A stretch of DNA of 32,766 nucleotides from positions 1 to 32,766 of the forward strand of contig CASFVA010000055.1 in the NCBI GenBank assembly GCA_949298075.1, read 5' to 3'. The stretch is from an uncultured Lentisphaeria bacterium. Its GTDB lineage: Bacteria; Verrucomicrobiota; Lentisphaeria; Victivallales; Victivallaceae. The position numbers and the translations under genes are program-made. Positions 1-6,117 of the stretch are shown in pieces. Numbering within the stretch: position 1 is the stretch's first letter; each line of letters opens with the position of its first letter. Below the pieces are notes generated by a model, which did not search any database, was not told the DNA's origin, and saw only the letters and a list, made by a program, of their open reading frames with translations.

Positions 1-169
1 CGTTGCACATCAGCGGCACCGCCAGCGCCGGCCAGCAGGACCAGTAGGTGGACATGCGATAACTGCCACCGCAGAGTTTGTAAACGTAGGCAACTCCGAT
101 CCAGACCGCCAGCAGACTGACGGCGTCGACCGCCGCCAGCAACAGAACGCGAAGTCGGGCATTGAACAT
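1..169 (-). CDS. Polyprenyl-phosphate sugar transferase, N-terminal part (partial)
   Basis: This gene starts at 169 and runs off the left edge; only the first 56 codons are visible. A GGAGG ribosome site at 176-180, 6 nt before the ATG, fixes the start. The protein opens with a hydrophobic segment (residues about 6-27), then a short loop and a second segment beginning with a YWSCWP stretch. This resembles the N-terminal membrane region of WbaP/exopolysaccharide polyprenyl glycosylphosphotransferases, which load the first sugar phosphate onto undecaprenyl phosphate. The catalytic domain is outside the window, so the family call is tentative. It lies 21 nt downstream of a GT39-like glycosyltransferase gene on the same strand, which fits a polysaccharide or glycoconjugate role. 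Confidence 0.5.
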   Translation of the reverse strand, partial: MFNARLRVLLLAAVDAVSLLAVWIGVAYVYKLCGGSYRMSTYWSCWPALAVPLMCN

Positions 170-190
170 AATAAACCTCCAGACCAAAAC

Positions 191-1771
191 CTACAATCCG
201 GTCAATTTATGCCGGGACATCTGCCGCCATAAAACGTAATTCCGGCCCCGGAACTTCACGGCTTCGACCGGCTCATAACCGGCGCCGGACAGGTCCGTAG
301 TCCCGGCCTGCTCCAGCCGGTAATCCGGCGGCGCTGCCGGATTGCCGACCGTTTTGCCGGCACTGCCGCCGGCCACAACGCCCAGAATCGGAATTGCCGG
401 ACTCCACACGACAGGAGTCATTCCGGTTCCGGCCCGGTAAACCGGGGTGGATTCGCGGCGGATCCGGTCCGCCAGATGCAAAACCGTTTTCCGGCGCATT
501 CTCAAATCCGTATTCAAGTAGTCTTTAAGTTTGTCCTGGAGCGCATCGGAATAGAGCAACAGCAACAGTCCGGCTCCGACCGTTTTCAGCCAGGGTTTCC
601 AGGCCGGTTTACGGAGATTCATCCATTGGAAGACGGATCGGACCGCCAGGGCCGTCCAGCCCAGCTCCAGGGCCGCCGCCGGCAGCAGGTAACGTTTGGA
701 AACATAAATATAGCGGTCAAAAATTATGATTTGAGCGATAATGGCGGCGGCATGACCCAGAAAAACCGCCAACAGCACCGTTTCCGGGGTCTGCCACTGC
801 CGGTGCCGCCATCGCCAGATGATGACCGCTGCCGCCGGCAGCAGATAATACCAGAGCATCCCTTTGAAGAACGACGAGAGGAAGTCCGGCCAGTCCGCGG
901 TGTTCCAAATGTTGACCAGTCCTGCGCATTCGGTCCTGGAATCAGCAGTTGCGGATTCGGATACCGCCGGCTGCGGTTCAGCGGCGTCAATGGCCGTCAT
1001 GGCGTCAGCATGTCCTGTTTCCGCGCCGAACTTGCCCAGCACATATGCCGGAATTCCCAGATTTCTGGCCATTATCGCAAAACGGAAACTCGGTACTGCA
1101 TAACCGTTAAACCGGTAATTTGCTGCCAACACCGGCAAAATCATGGCCAGCGCCATGATTCCGGCGACAATGGTACGCCAGGGAAAACGGCGGGCCGCAA
1201 GGTCAAACCCCAGAATGGCTCCCCCGAGCAACAGCACAATCAACACGCTGTCATCCCGGACCATCACCATCAAGGCCCCGGCGACGCCGTATTCGAGAAA
1301 ACCTCGCCAGCGGGCGCGTTCCTGCCAGACTGTAATCAAAGCCAGCACCGCCCAAACCAGAAACAAACCTTTCAGACTTTCACGCAGTCCGGTGGTGGCC
1401 AGGTCGAGCAGGTCGGAGGAAAACAAAAACAGCACTCCTCCGATTTTGGCAATCTCCGGATCAAACACCCGGCGCAACAGAGAATAAAGCGGGAACAACG
1501 TAAGGGCAAAAGCGGCCGCCGATACCATCTGGGCGGCGACAATTCCGGTGCCGCCGGTCAGCCACATGACTGCGCCGATCAGCATCGGAAAAAGTGGCGG
1601 AACCCGCAACCAGAACAGCTGTTGCCAATCGCTGTTGATCATGGCCTGCGCCATGGGAATGTACCGGCTTGCAGTATCCCGGTACGGCATATCGTCGAGC
1701 CAGATCAGTGGCAGCAGCAGCACCCATGATACCGCAAACAGCTTGAAAACAAATGACAGCCGACAACTCAT
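191..1771 (-). CDS. Membrane glycosyltransferase, GT39/ArnT-like
   Basis: A 526-residue polytopic membrane protein. It resembles GT39/GT-C glycosyltransferases (PMT/ArnT type), which use polyprenyl-phosphate sugars as donors on the outer face of the inner membrane. The first hydrophobic segment is followed by a loop with DDMPYRDTASRY, the usual place of the acidic catalytic motif in GT-C enzymes. About ten further hydrophobic segments follow, then a roughly 110-residue hydrophilic C-terminal tail. I chose the ATG at 1771 because GGTGG lies 5 nt upstream; a GTG at 1780 with AAAGGTG before it is an alternative. The gene begins 36 nt after mraY and precedes a sugar-phosphate transferase, so the three probably form one unit. 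Substrate and acceptor cannot be read from the sequence. Confidence 0.65.
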   Translation of the reverse strand: MSCRLSFVFKLFAVSWVLLLPLIWLDDMPYRDTASRYIPMAQAMINSDWQQLFWLRVPPLFPMLIGAVMWLTGGTGIVAAQMVSAAAFALTLFPLYSLLRRVFDPEIAKIGGVLFLFSSDLLDLATTGLRESLKGLFLVWAVLALITVWQERARWRGFLEYGVAGALMVMVRDDSVLIVLLLGGAILGFDLAARRFPWRTIVAGIMALAMILPVLAANYRFNGYAVPSFRFAIMARNLGIPAYVLGKFGAETGHADAMTAIDAAEPQPAVSESATADSRTECAGLVNIWNTADWPDFLSSFFKGMLWYYLLPAAAVIIWRWRHRQWQTPETVLLAVFLGHAAAIIAQIIIFDRYIYVSKRYLLPAAALELGWTALAVRSVFQWMNLRKPAWKPWLKTVGAGLLLLLYSDALQDKLKDYLNTDLRMRRKTVLHLADRIRRESTPVYRAGTGMTPVVWSPAIPILGVVAGGSAGKTVGNPAAPPDYRLEQAGTTDLSGAGYEPVEAVKFRGRNYVLWRQMSRHKLTGL

Positions 1772-1807
1772 GACAACCACCGGACACCTTTGGCAAAAGA
1801 GTTGTGA

Positions 1808-2899
1808 TCAGCGCAATTTCAACGTGGCGACAGCCAGCAGAGCAAAGACTCCGGCCAGTATCCAGAAGCGGACCACAATCTGGGTTTCAGTCCATCCTTT
1901 GTGCTCGAAGTGGTGATGAATCGGGGCGCAGAGAAAGATTCGCCGTCCGGTCAGCTTGAAACTGGCCACCTGCAGAATAACCGAAACCGCCTCCATGACA
2001 AAAACTCCACCGACCAGGATCAGCAGAATCTCCTGGCGGACCAGTACGGCGAGCAGTCCGACCGCTCCGCCCAGGGCCAGGCTGCCGGTATCGCCCATGA
2101 ACATCGCTGCCGGATAACAGTTGTGCCACAGAAAGCCGATGCAGGCGCCACAGACCGCTGCTCCGAACACCATGGCCTCGCCGGCGCCGGGAATGTATGG
2201 AATCAGCAGATATCCGGCGAAAATCCGGTGTCCCATCAGATAGGCGAATCCGGCATAGGTCAGTGTGCAGAAGATGGTGCAGCCGGCGGCCAGTCCATCC
2301 TTGCCGTCGGTGAGGTTGACGGCGTTGGAAGAACCGACGATCACCACGACAGCGAAGGCGTAACACCACCATCCGGTGTAAACCGGGTCTTTGACGAAGG
2401 GAATCATAAGCTGGTTGAGATGGCGTCCGGCCACGCTGTCGCACGAGAGCACCCAGACCGCCAGCGCGGCCACGATGAACTGGCCCAGCAGTTTACAGCG
2501 CCCGGGCAGACCGTCGCGACGTTTGTAAACGACTTTGAGAAAGTCATCAACAAAGCCGATCAGGGCGAACGCGGCCGTGCTGACGATCAGCACCAGCGGA
2601 ATCGTCTGATTGACGGAGGTCCAAAGCAGAGCGGCGACCGTTACGGCTCCGATCAGCAGAATTCCTCCCATGCAGGGGGTCCGGTTTTTCTCTTTGTCGA
2701 TGAACTGCGGATCGACCAGTCCGGCCAGGCGTTCCGCCGCCTGGACATTGAGGCGCCGCAGCAGTCGGGCGGTCCGGCCGCCCAGCAGCACCACCAGCAG
2801 AAAGGCGGTCAGGGCGGCGCCGCCAGCCCTGAAAGTTACATATTCGAACAGACGCAGGACCCCGCAATGGTCACTCAGAAAAGAAAGAAAATACAGCAT
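1808..2899 (-). CDS. mraY: Phospho-N-acetylmuramoyl-pentapeptide-transferase
   Basis: MraY transfers phospho-MurNAc-pentapeptide from UDP to undecaprenyl phosphate, giving lipid I of peptidoglycan synthesis, in the cytoplasmic membrane. The 363-residue length is normal. Visible family motifs are TPCMGG (74-79), the paired aspartates of GFVDDFLK (D118, D119), NLTDGKDGLA (195-204), FMGDTGSLALGG with the catalytic-site Asp at D270, and APIHHHFE with the histidine triad at 328-330. About ten membrane segments are apparent. The lysine at 200 replaces the leucine common in this motif. GGAG lies 7 nt before the ATG, and a TTGATA/TATATT promoter is just upstream. The gene sits outside a division/cell-wall (mur-fts) cluster, next to polysaccharide-type glycosyltransferases. 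Confidence 0.95.
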   Translation of the reverse strand: MLYFLSFLSDHCGVLRLFEYVTFRAGGAALTAFLLVVLLGGRTARLLRRLNVQAAERLAGLVDPQFIDKEKNRTPCMGGILLIGAVTVAALLWTSVNQTIPLVLIVSTAAFALIGFVDDFLKVVYKRRDGLPGRCKLLGQFIVAALAVWVLSCDSVAGRHLNQLMIPFVKDPVYTGWWCYAFAVVVIVGSSNAVNLTDGKDGLAAGCTIFCTLTYAGFAYLMGHRIFAGYLLIPYIPGAGEAMVFGAAVCGACIGFLWHNCYPAAMFMGDTGSLALGGAVGLLAVLVRQEILLILVGGVFVMEAVSVILQVASFKLTGRRIFLCAPIHHHFEHKGWTETQIVVRFWILAGVFALLAVATLKLR

Positions 2900-2937
2900 T
2901 GTTTTGCTCCGGCTCCACCAAAAATCTCCACTCCGAA

Positions 2938-2966
2938 AATATATACTTAAAATGGAGATTTATCAA
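2938..2966 (-). promoter_or_regulatory. Promoter of mraY
   Basis: On the minus strand TTGATA (2961-2966) and TATATT (2938-2943) are separated by exactly 17 nt. The expected start of transcription is about 32 nt before the mraY ATG. The -35 box lies inside the 3' end of the upstream integrase-fragment gene. Confidence 0.7.
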
Positions 2967-3216
2967 TACCGCCGGGCACTTTTCTTTGAGTTCCGAACTG
3001 GAAAAGCCGGGCCAGGTGGGCGCAGGCCCGCTGATGAAGCCGGGCCGCCCGGTTTTTAGCCATGAGCTCGGCTTCCATGGCACGCGCGGCGGAGAGATCA
3101 GAAGTACCGAGATTGACGGTTGTCGTGGCGTATTTCAACGTACCGTCCGGTCTGGCGACCACCGTCCGGAAATAGGCGTGCCAGAAACCTGATTTGCCGC
3201 GCTTGCGCAGGGCCAT
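2947..3216 (-). CDS. Tyrosine recombinase N-terminal fragment (89 aa)
   Basis: This small protein opens with MALRKRGKSGFWHAYFRT and continues with a GTLKYATTTVNLGTSD segment, two short strands and then an Ala/Arg-rich helix (about 45-72). That is the layout of the N-terminal arm DNA-binding domain of phage-type integrases. No core-binding or catalytic (R-H-R-Y) domain follows, so it is either a truncated integrase or a stand-alone DNA-binding relic. The ATG lies 4 nt after the stop of the upstream membrane-protein gene. Its GGGGAG ribosome site overlaps that gene's last codons, so translation is probably coupled. The family call rests on pattern recognition only. Confidence 0.55.
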   Translation of the reverse strand: MALRKRGKSGFWHAYFRTVVARPDGTLKYATTTVNLGTSDLSAARAMEAELMAKNRAARLHQRACAHLARLFQFGTQRKVPGGIDKSPF

Positions 3217-3220
3217 GTTT

Positions 3221-4438
3221 TCACTCCCCGGCAGACGGTCCGGACGACGGGCGGCCGGACCGGTGCAGCAGCACCACCCACGGCGCCGCCAGCAGCGGAA
3301 TGGTGATGAGGTTGAAAACCGCCCAGATTTCCCGGGCGCCGAGATGAATCGGAAAGACTGGATTGTACAGAATCGCCAGCAGAATCAGCGGCAGTTTCAG
3401 CCCGGCCGGAATCCGCCAGCCGACCGGACCGGCCAGCGCCGCGCAGGTGGTAATGCGCAGGAATACATAAAAGCCGGTACTCCATTTGCCTGACAGCGCC
3501 ATTGCCAGCAGCACCATGGACATCACAGTCAGGCCAAGTAAGATTTTCTGAAGCTCGCTGAAGGCGCCAAACGCCGCCCGGATCCGCCCAGCAAGAGTCG
3601 CAATCTTATGAATATTGGAAAACAACAAAACCAACAGGCAGACCACTGCAACCACAACCCATAACGACACAATAAATACAAGCCGATATTCGGTCTGCTT
3701 CGCCTTTTTCTGTTCGGCGCGCTGCTGTTCGAGCCGGGCCTGTTTCCGCTGTTCGAGTTTGCGCAGTTCAAGGTAGGCTTCGCCTCCGGTGAGCTGCCGC
3801 CCGAAAACCTGCCGGGTGATCTCTCCGAAGGCGGCTCTGATTTCCCGGCTGGGCCGGTGAAACTGGTTGGAAAACCATTTCACCGCCACCTCGGTCATCA
3901 CCGCTTCGGCCAGTTCATTGTCATCACTGCCGTCAAGGCCGTAGGCCCGGGCATGCGCCACCCGGTTCTCCGGCCGGATCAGGCTCAGCGGCTCACTCAG
4001 CAGCGCATTGCGCATGCTCCGACTGTTGTTTCCGCCCAGAAAAGCAAGTTCGCTGGCCGGTCTCACGGCCCCGGGTATCGCAAACCGGTATTTAATGGGG
4101 CGCGGCTCTCCCGGCGGCGGAGCCGGATCTTCCGCCGCGGCCGGGAGAGCCGGAGCCGGATCAGCGGCGGCCGGCAGTTCAAGGCGGGGAACCGCCGCCG
4201 GGAGACCGGGATCCGGAAACCGGAACGACCTGGATAAAATAATTTCATCAGGAATGACGGGGACTTGAATTTGGGACGATGGTTCCTGCTGGCCGCGACT
4301 TACCGCATATACGGGGAGAACAGCCAACAAAAACACCCCCACCATCATCCAGACGGCCAGCAGAATGATTATGCCGGCGTTGATTTTTTCACGGGCTTGA
4401 AAGTTGTTGTTGTCTTCAGCGCGGCATTCTTCTTTCAT
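3221..4438 (-). CDS. Membrane protein of unknown function with proline/alanine-rich linker
   Basis: Unrecognised 405-residue protein. A charged N-terminus and one membrane segment (about 20-45) are followed by a Pro/Ala-rich stretch with repeated PAAA/PAPAL/PAPP units (about 65-120). Next come a soluble helical region and a strongly charged Arg/Lys/Gln/Glu segment likely to form a coiled coil (about 220-245). Then come a membrane hairpin and three or four closely spaced C-terminal membrane segments. The last part (FYVFLRITTC, then LYNPVFPIHLG near the end) resembles small membrane proteins of the DUF6804 type, which suggests a fusion. The start at 4438 is preferred because GGAGG lies 5 nt before it; a GTG at 4462 has no such site. 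The first 16 codons overlap the left copy of a 34-bp direct repeat. It is coupled to the 89-residue integrase fragment downstream. Confidence 0.6.
   Translation of the reverse strand: MKEECRAEDNNNFQAREKINAGIIILLAVWMMVGVFLLAVLPVYAVSRGQQEPSSQIQVPVIPDEIILSRSFRFPDPGLPAAVPRLELPAAADPAPALPAAAEDPAPPPGEPRPIKYRFAIPGAVRPASELAFLGGNNSRSMRNALLSEPLSLIRPENRVAHARAYGLDGSDDNELAEAVMTEVAVKWFSNQFHRPSREIRAAFGEITRQVFGRQLTGGEAYLELRKLEQRKQARLEQQRAEQKKAKQTEYRLVFIVSLWVVVAVVCLLVLLFSNIHKIATLAGRIRAAFGAFSELQKILLGLTVMSMVLLAMALSGKWSTGFYVFLRITTCAALAGPVGWRIPAGLKLPLILLAILYNPVFPIHLGAREIWAVFNLITIPLLAAPWVVLLHRSGRPSSGPSAGE
4394..4427 (+). repeat. 34-bp direct repeat, left copy
   Basis: The sequence from GGCTTGAAAG to CGGCAT matches 5447-5480 at 32 of 34 positions, in the same orientation. 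This copy lies inside the beginning of the 405-residue membrane-protein gene. The two copies bracket the AT-rich cassette. The similarity ends sharply on both sides. Confidence 0.75.
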
Positions 4439-4508
4439 TTTCTCCTCCGGCTTGAACTCCACATTGGATATGGCGCGAATAACGCGGCTTCTTGTTTCAG
4501 CTGGAATA

Positions 4509-4889
4509 TCAATACCGCCTCCTTAACATTTCTATATGCTCCAGCTCGCATATCGCTTCAAAATCACCAGCGGCGGCACGATCTCTAAGAAACAAATACG
4601 GATTCATTCCTGGGCATATAAAAAAACTACACAGCAAAAAGTATGCTATCGAATAAACAACGAACCATATTGAACCGAAACGAATCAGGAATATTCCTGC
4701 GATGATAAAATTTGTAAACATGCATTGCGAGCAAAGCCAACTTTGCATTTCTGCCCCAATATTCCATCGAATGGCATTATAATATTTTGCATAAGCTTTA
4801 TCGACCTTGCGATAAATGAAATAAGGCATAATAATCGCGAACATATTATAAATCACAATAGGAACAGATATGCATAGCCATATAATCAT
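4509..4889 (-). CDS. Hypothetical membrane protein of the AT-rich cassette (126 aa)
   Basis: Unrecognised protein with a long hydrophobic N-terminal segment (about 2-26), a basic loop (YRKVDKAYAKYY), and two hydrophobic segments (about 54-72 and 74-95). A soluble, charged C-terminal tail of about 30 residues follows. The likely topology is three membrane spans with a cytoplasmic tail. The ATG at 4889 is chosen; an in-frame TTG at 4892 is directly before it, and no clear ribosome site is visible. It begins 7 nt after the stop of the 47-residue hydrophobic protein, so it is probably translated from the same message as the XRE regulator upstream. Base composition is much more AT-rich than the neighbouring genes, which suggests transfer. 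Confidence 0.6.
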   Translation of the reverse strand: MIIWLCISVPIVIYNMFAIIMPYFIYRKVDKAYAKYYNAIRWNIGAEMQSWLCSQCMFTNFIIAGIFLIRFGSIWFVVYSIAYFLLCSFFICPGMNPYLFLRDRAAAGDFEAICELEHIEMLRRRY

Positions 4890-4896
4890 CAATGTG

Positions 4897-5040
4897 TCAA
4901 GATTTTCTTTTTTTTAAGCAGACACACAAAACAATAAACGTCACATTAAGCAAAATAGTAAATAAAAATCGCAATGGTCCGAAAAGTAGAAAAAGAAGTG
5001 TCAAAGGGAAAATAAAAATTGACCGCAAAATACTTTTCAT
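4897..5040 (-). CDS. Small hydrophobic protein of the AT-rich cassette (47 aa)
   Basis: A short gene that is easily missed. It reads MKSILRSIFIFPLTLLFLLF at the start, continues hydrophobic to residue 42, and ends in KKRKS. It is a one- or two-span membrane peptide with basic residues at both ends. Its ATG (5038-5040) overlaps the TGA of the XRE regulator (5037-5039) in an ATGA arrangement, and the next gene starts a few bases after its stop. This tight packing is the main evidence that it is real. Function is unknown. Small hydrophobic peptides beside an XRE regulator can be toxins, holin-like proteins or membrane subunits, but nothing here decides. Confidence 0.6.
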   Translation of the reverse strand: MKSILRSIFIFPLTLLFLLFGPLRFLFTILLNVTFIVLCVCLKKRKS

Positions 5041-5375
5041 TTCTTCAGTACTTTCATGACTTTGATTTTCTCTTCAGCGGTCAAAGTCTCGTCGTCAAGT
5101 ATTTTGTTTATGACATCATCATTGGCAAATGATACTCCGCCTCGAATCTGAATTGCATTGTCGCCTGCAAACTGAGCACCGTTCAAACTGATTTCCGCTT
5201 TTGGAAACAACTTAAACAGCGTCTCTAACTTCATAGATTCCACCTTGCGTTTGCCTGATAAAAGATTGTTTATATACGGATTGGTTACCTTAGCCCGGTC
5301 TGCTATCTCTTGCTGGGTAGTGCCACTTCGCCATTCCCGCATCAATTCTTCTCTAATTTTTTCGTAGATGTTCAT
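5037..5375 (-). CDS. XRE/Cro-CI family transcriptional regulator
   Basis: A 112-residue protein with a helix-turn-helix at about 20-50: TTQQEIADRAKVTNPYINN is followed by LLSGKRKVESMKLETLFKLFP. This is the usual XRE/CI fold, in which the second helix reads DNA. The C-terminal half (FANDDVINKILDDETLTAEE, then a lysine-rich helix) is short and probably serves for dimerisation. The ATG at 5375 follows GGGAGG with 11 nt spacing; a GTG at 5387 is a weaker alternative. It is the first gene of the AT-rich cassette and overlaps the next gene by 4 bp. Two TTTATTAAA boxes upstream are plausible operators, so it may control its own cassette. Confidence 0.8.
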   Translation of the reverse strand: MNIYEKIREELMREWRSGTTQQEIADRAKVTNPYINNLLSGKRKVESMKLETLFKLFPKAEISLNGAQFAGDNAIQIRGGVSFANDDVINKILDDETLTAEEKIKVMKVLKK

Positions 5376-5411
5376 GCCATATATCACCTCCCTTCCAGTC
5401 TGAATTTATCA

Positions 5412-5443
5412 CTTTTATTAAAAAAACAAGTTCTTTATTAAAT
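5412..5443 (-). promoter_or_regulatory. Tandem boxes upstream of the XRE regulator
   Basis: TTTATTAAA occurs twice in the same orientation at 5414-5422 and 5434-5442, 20 bp apart, which is two helical turns. They lie in the 70-bp AT-rich leader of the XRE gene, where a TGATAAATT extended -10-like element is also visible on the minus strand. Operator function is inferred from position. Confidence 0.35.
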
Positions 5444-5446
5444 CCA

Positions 5447-5480
5447 GGCTTGAAAGTTGTTATTGTCTTCAGCACGGCAT
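5447..5480 (+). repeat. 34-bp direct repeat, right copy
   Basis: Matches 4394-4427 at 32 of 34 positions. This copy is the exact right-hand border of the AT-rich DNA and falls within the gene remnant at 5447-5673. The remnant's reading frame through this copy differs by one from the frame used through the left copy. Confidence 0.75.
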
Positions 5481-5673
5481 CTTTGACCACCGGATCAATG
5501 TCCGGCTTTACAGCGATTCCATTCCCGTAACGGCAGAGGACCGGCGCCGGATCCATGACATCAAACTTGTCCTCGGCCGACAGATTGGATTTCAAAATCT
5601 TATCGTTGATGTTTTCAGCGATCTGACTGCGTTTTAACAAAAACCGCTGATTCCAGTTGCGACCATCAGGATA
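5447..5673 (-). pseudogene. Gene remnant cut by the AT-rich cassette
   Basis: Reading leftwards from 5673, just after a TGA, an open frame gives DGRNWNQRFLLKRSQ, then a KILKSNLSAEDKFDVMDP segment, then VVKDAVLKTITTFKP. It then enters the AT-rich DNA and stops by chance at 5353. There is no good start codon (only a TTG at 5640), and the composition changes abruptly at 5447. The same frame through the left repeat copy would continue FKPVKKSTPA and stop. I read this as the internal or C-terminal piece of an older gene, interrupted when the cassette arrived. The family was not recognised. Confidence 0.4.
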
Positions 5674-5735
5674 TCACGGTATGGCATTCTTCCCGGATTA
5701 TCGCGGACCGGCAACCGCCGCCGGGACGGACATGC

Positions 5736-6035
5736 TCATTCCCCGGGATAGCAGACCAGATTGAACCGGTTGTCCCATCGGATGTTCTCATAGACATCGG
5801 TGGCGGGCTTATCCAGCAAAACCCGCTGATAATCGGCATCCTTGCACAGCATCAGCACGGGCAGCATGAAGCACGGTCCGATAATCGGAGTGTAGAACGC
5901 CGCCGCCGTCCAGCCCGATTCTGCATATTTCCGATCCACCTCTTTGAAAGTGGTTTCGCAACCGTCACATATGCAACCGGTGAAAGTAACCGTCGCCAGT
6001 GTTGCCGCCAGCACAGCAGGGATGAGCTTTTTCAT
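5736..6035 (-). CDS. Small putative lipoprotein (99 aa)
   Basis: A short exported protein beginning MKKLIPAVLAATLATVTFTGC. The lysines, the hydrophobic core and the FTGC box (C21) suggest a lipoprotein signal, although phenylalanine at the -3 position is less usual than leucine. After the cysteine come a CDGCETT segment, a hydrophobic stretch (about 45-60, with two prolines) and a polar C-terminus ending near NLVCYPGE. The start is set by the signal peptide; the ribosome site (GGCGGG) is weak. The open frame extends 52 codons upstream, but that extension overlaps the glycosyltransferase gene and does not look like protein. It lies 82 nt downstream of the family 2 glycosyltransferase. Function unknown. 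Confidence 0.6.
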   Translation of the reverse strand: MKKLIPAVLAATLATVTFTGCICDGCETTFKEVDRKYAESGWTAAAFYTPIIGPCFMLPVLMLCKDADYQRVLLDKPATDVYENIRWDNRFNLVCYPGE

Positions 6036-6117
6036 TTTTTCCCGCCGGAAAATTTTGAAAAAACAGAAATCCAACATGCCGCCGCAATCGCCTGGTTGCG
6101 GAGCAGGATCCAGTTGT

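Noticed and set aside
476-1729. Long plus-strand open frame (417 codons) over the GT39-like gene
   Set aside because: It is antisense to a clear membrane protein, rich in Gln/Arg/Pro and without domain pattern; a shadow frame caused by high GC.
2961-4519. Thirteen-base match TATCAATACCGCC at 2961 and 4507 as an element border
   Set aside because: A single 13-base match within 33 kb is expected by chance; the flanks do not match.
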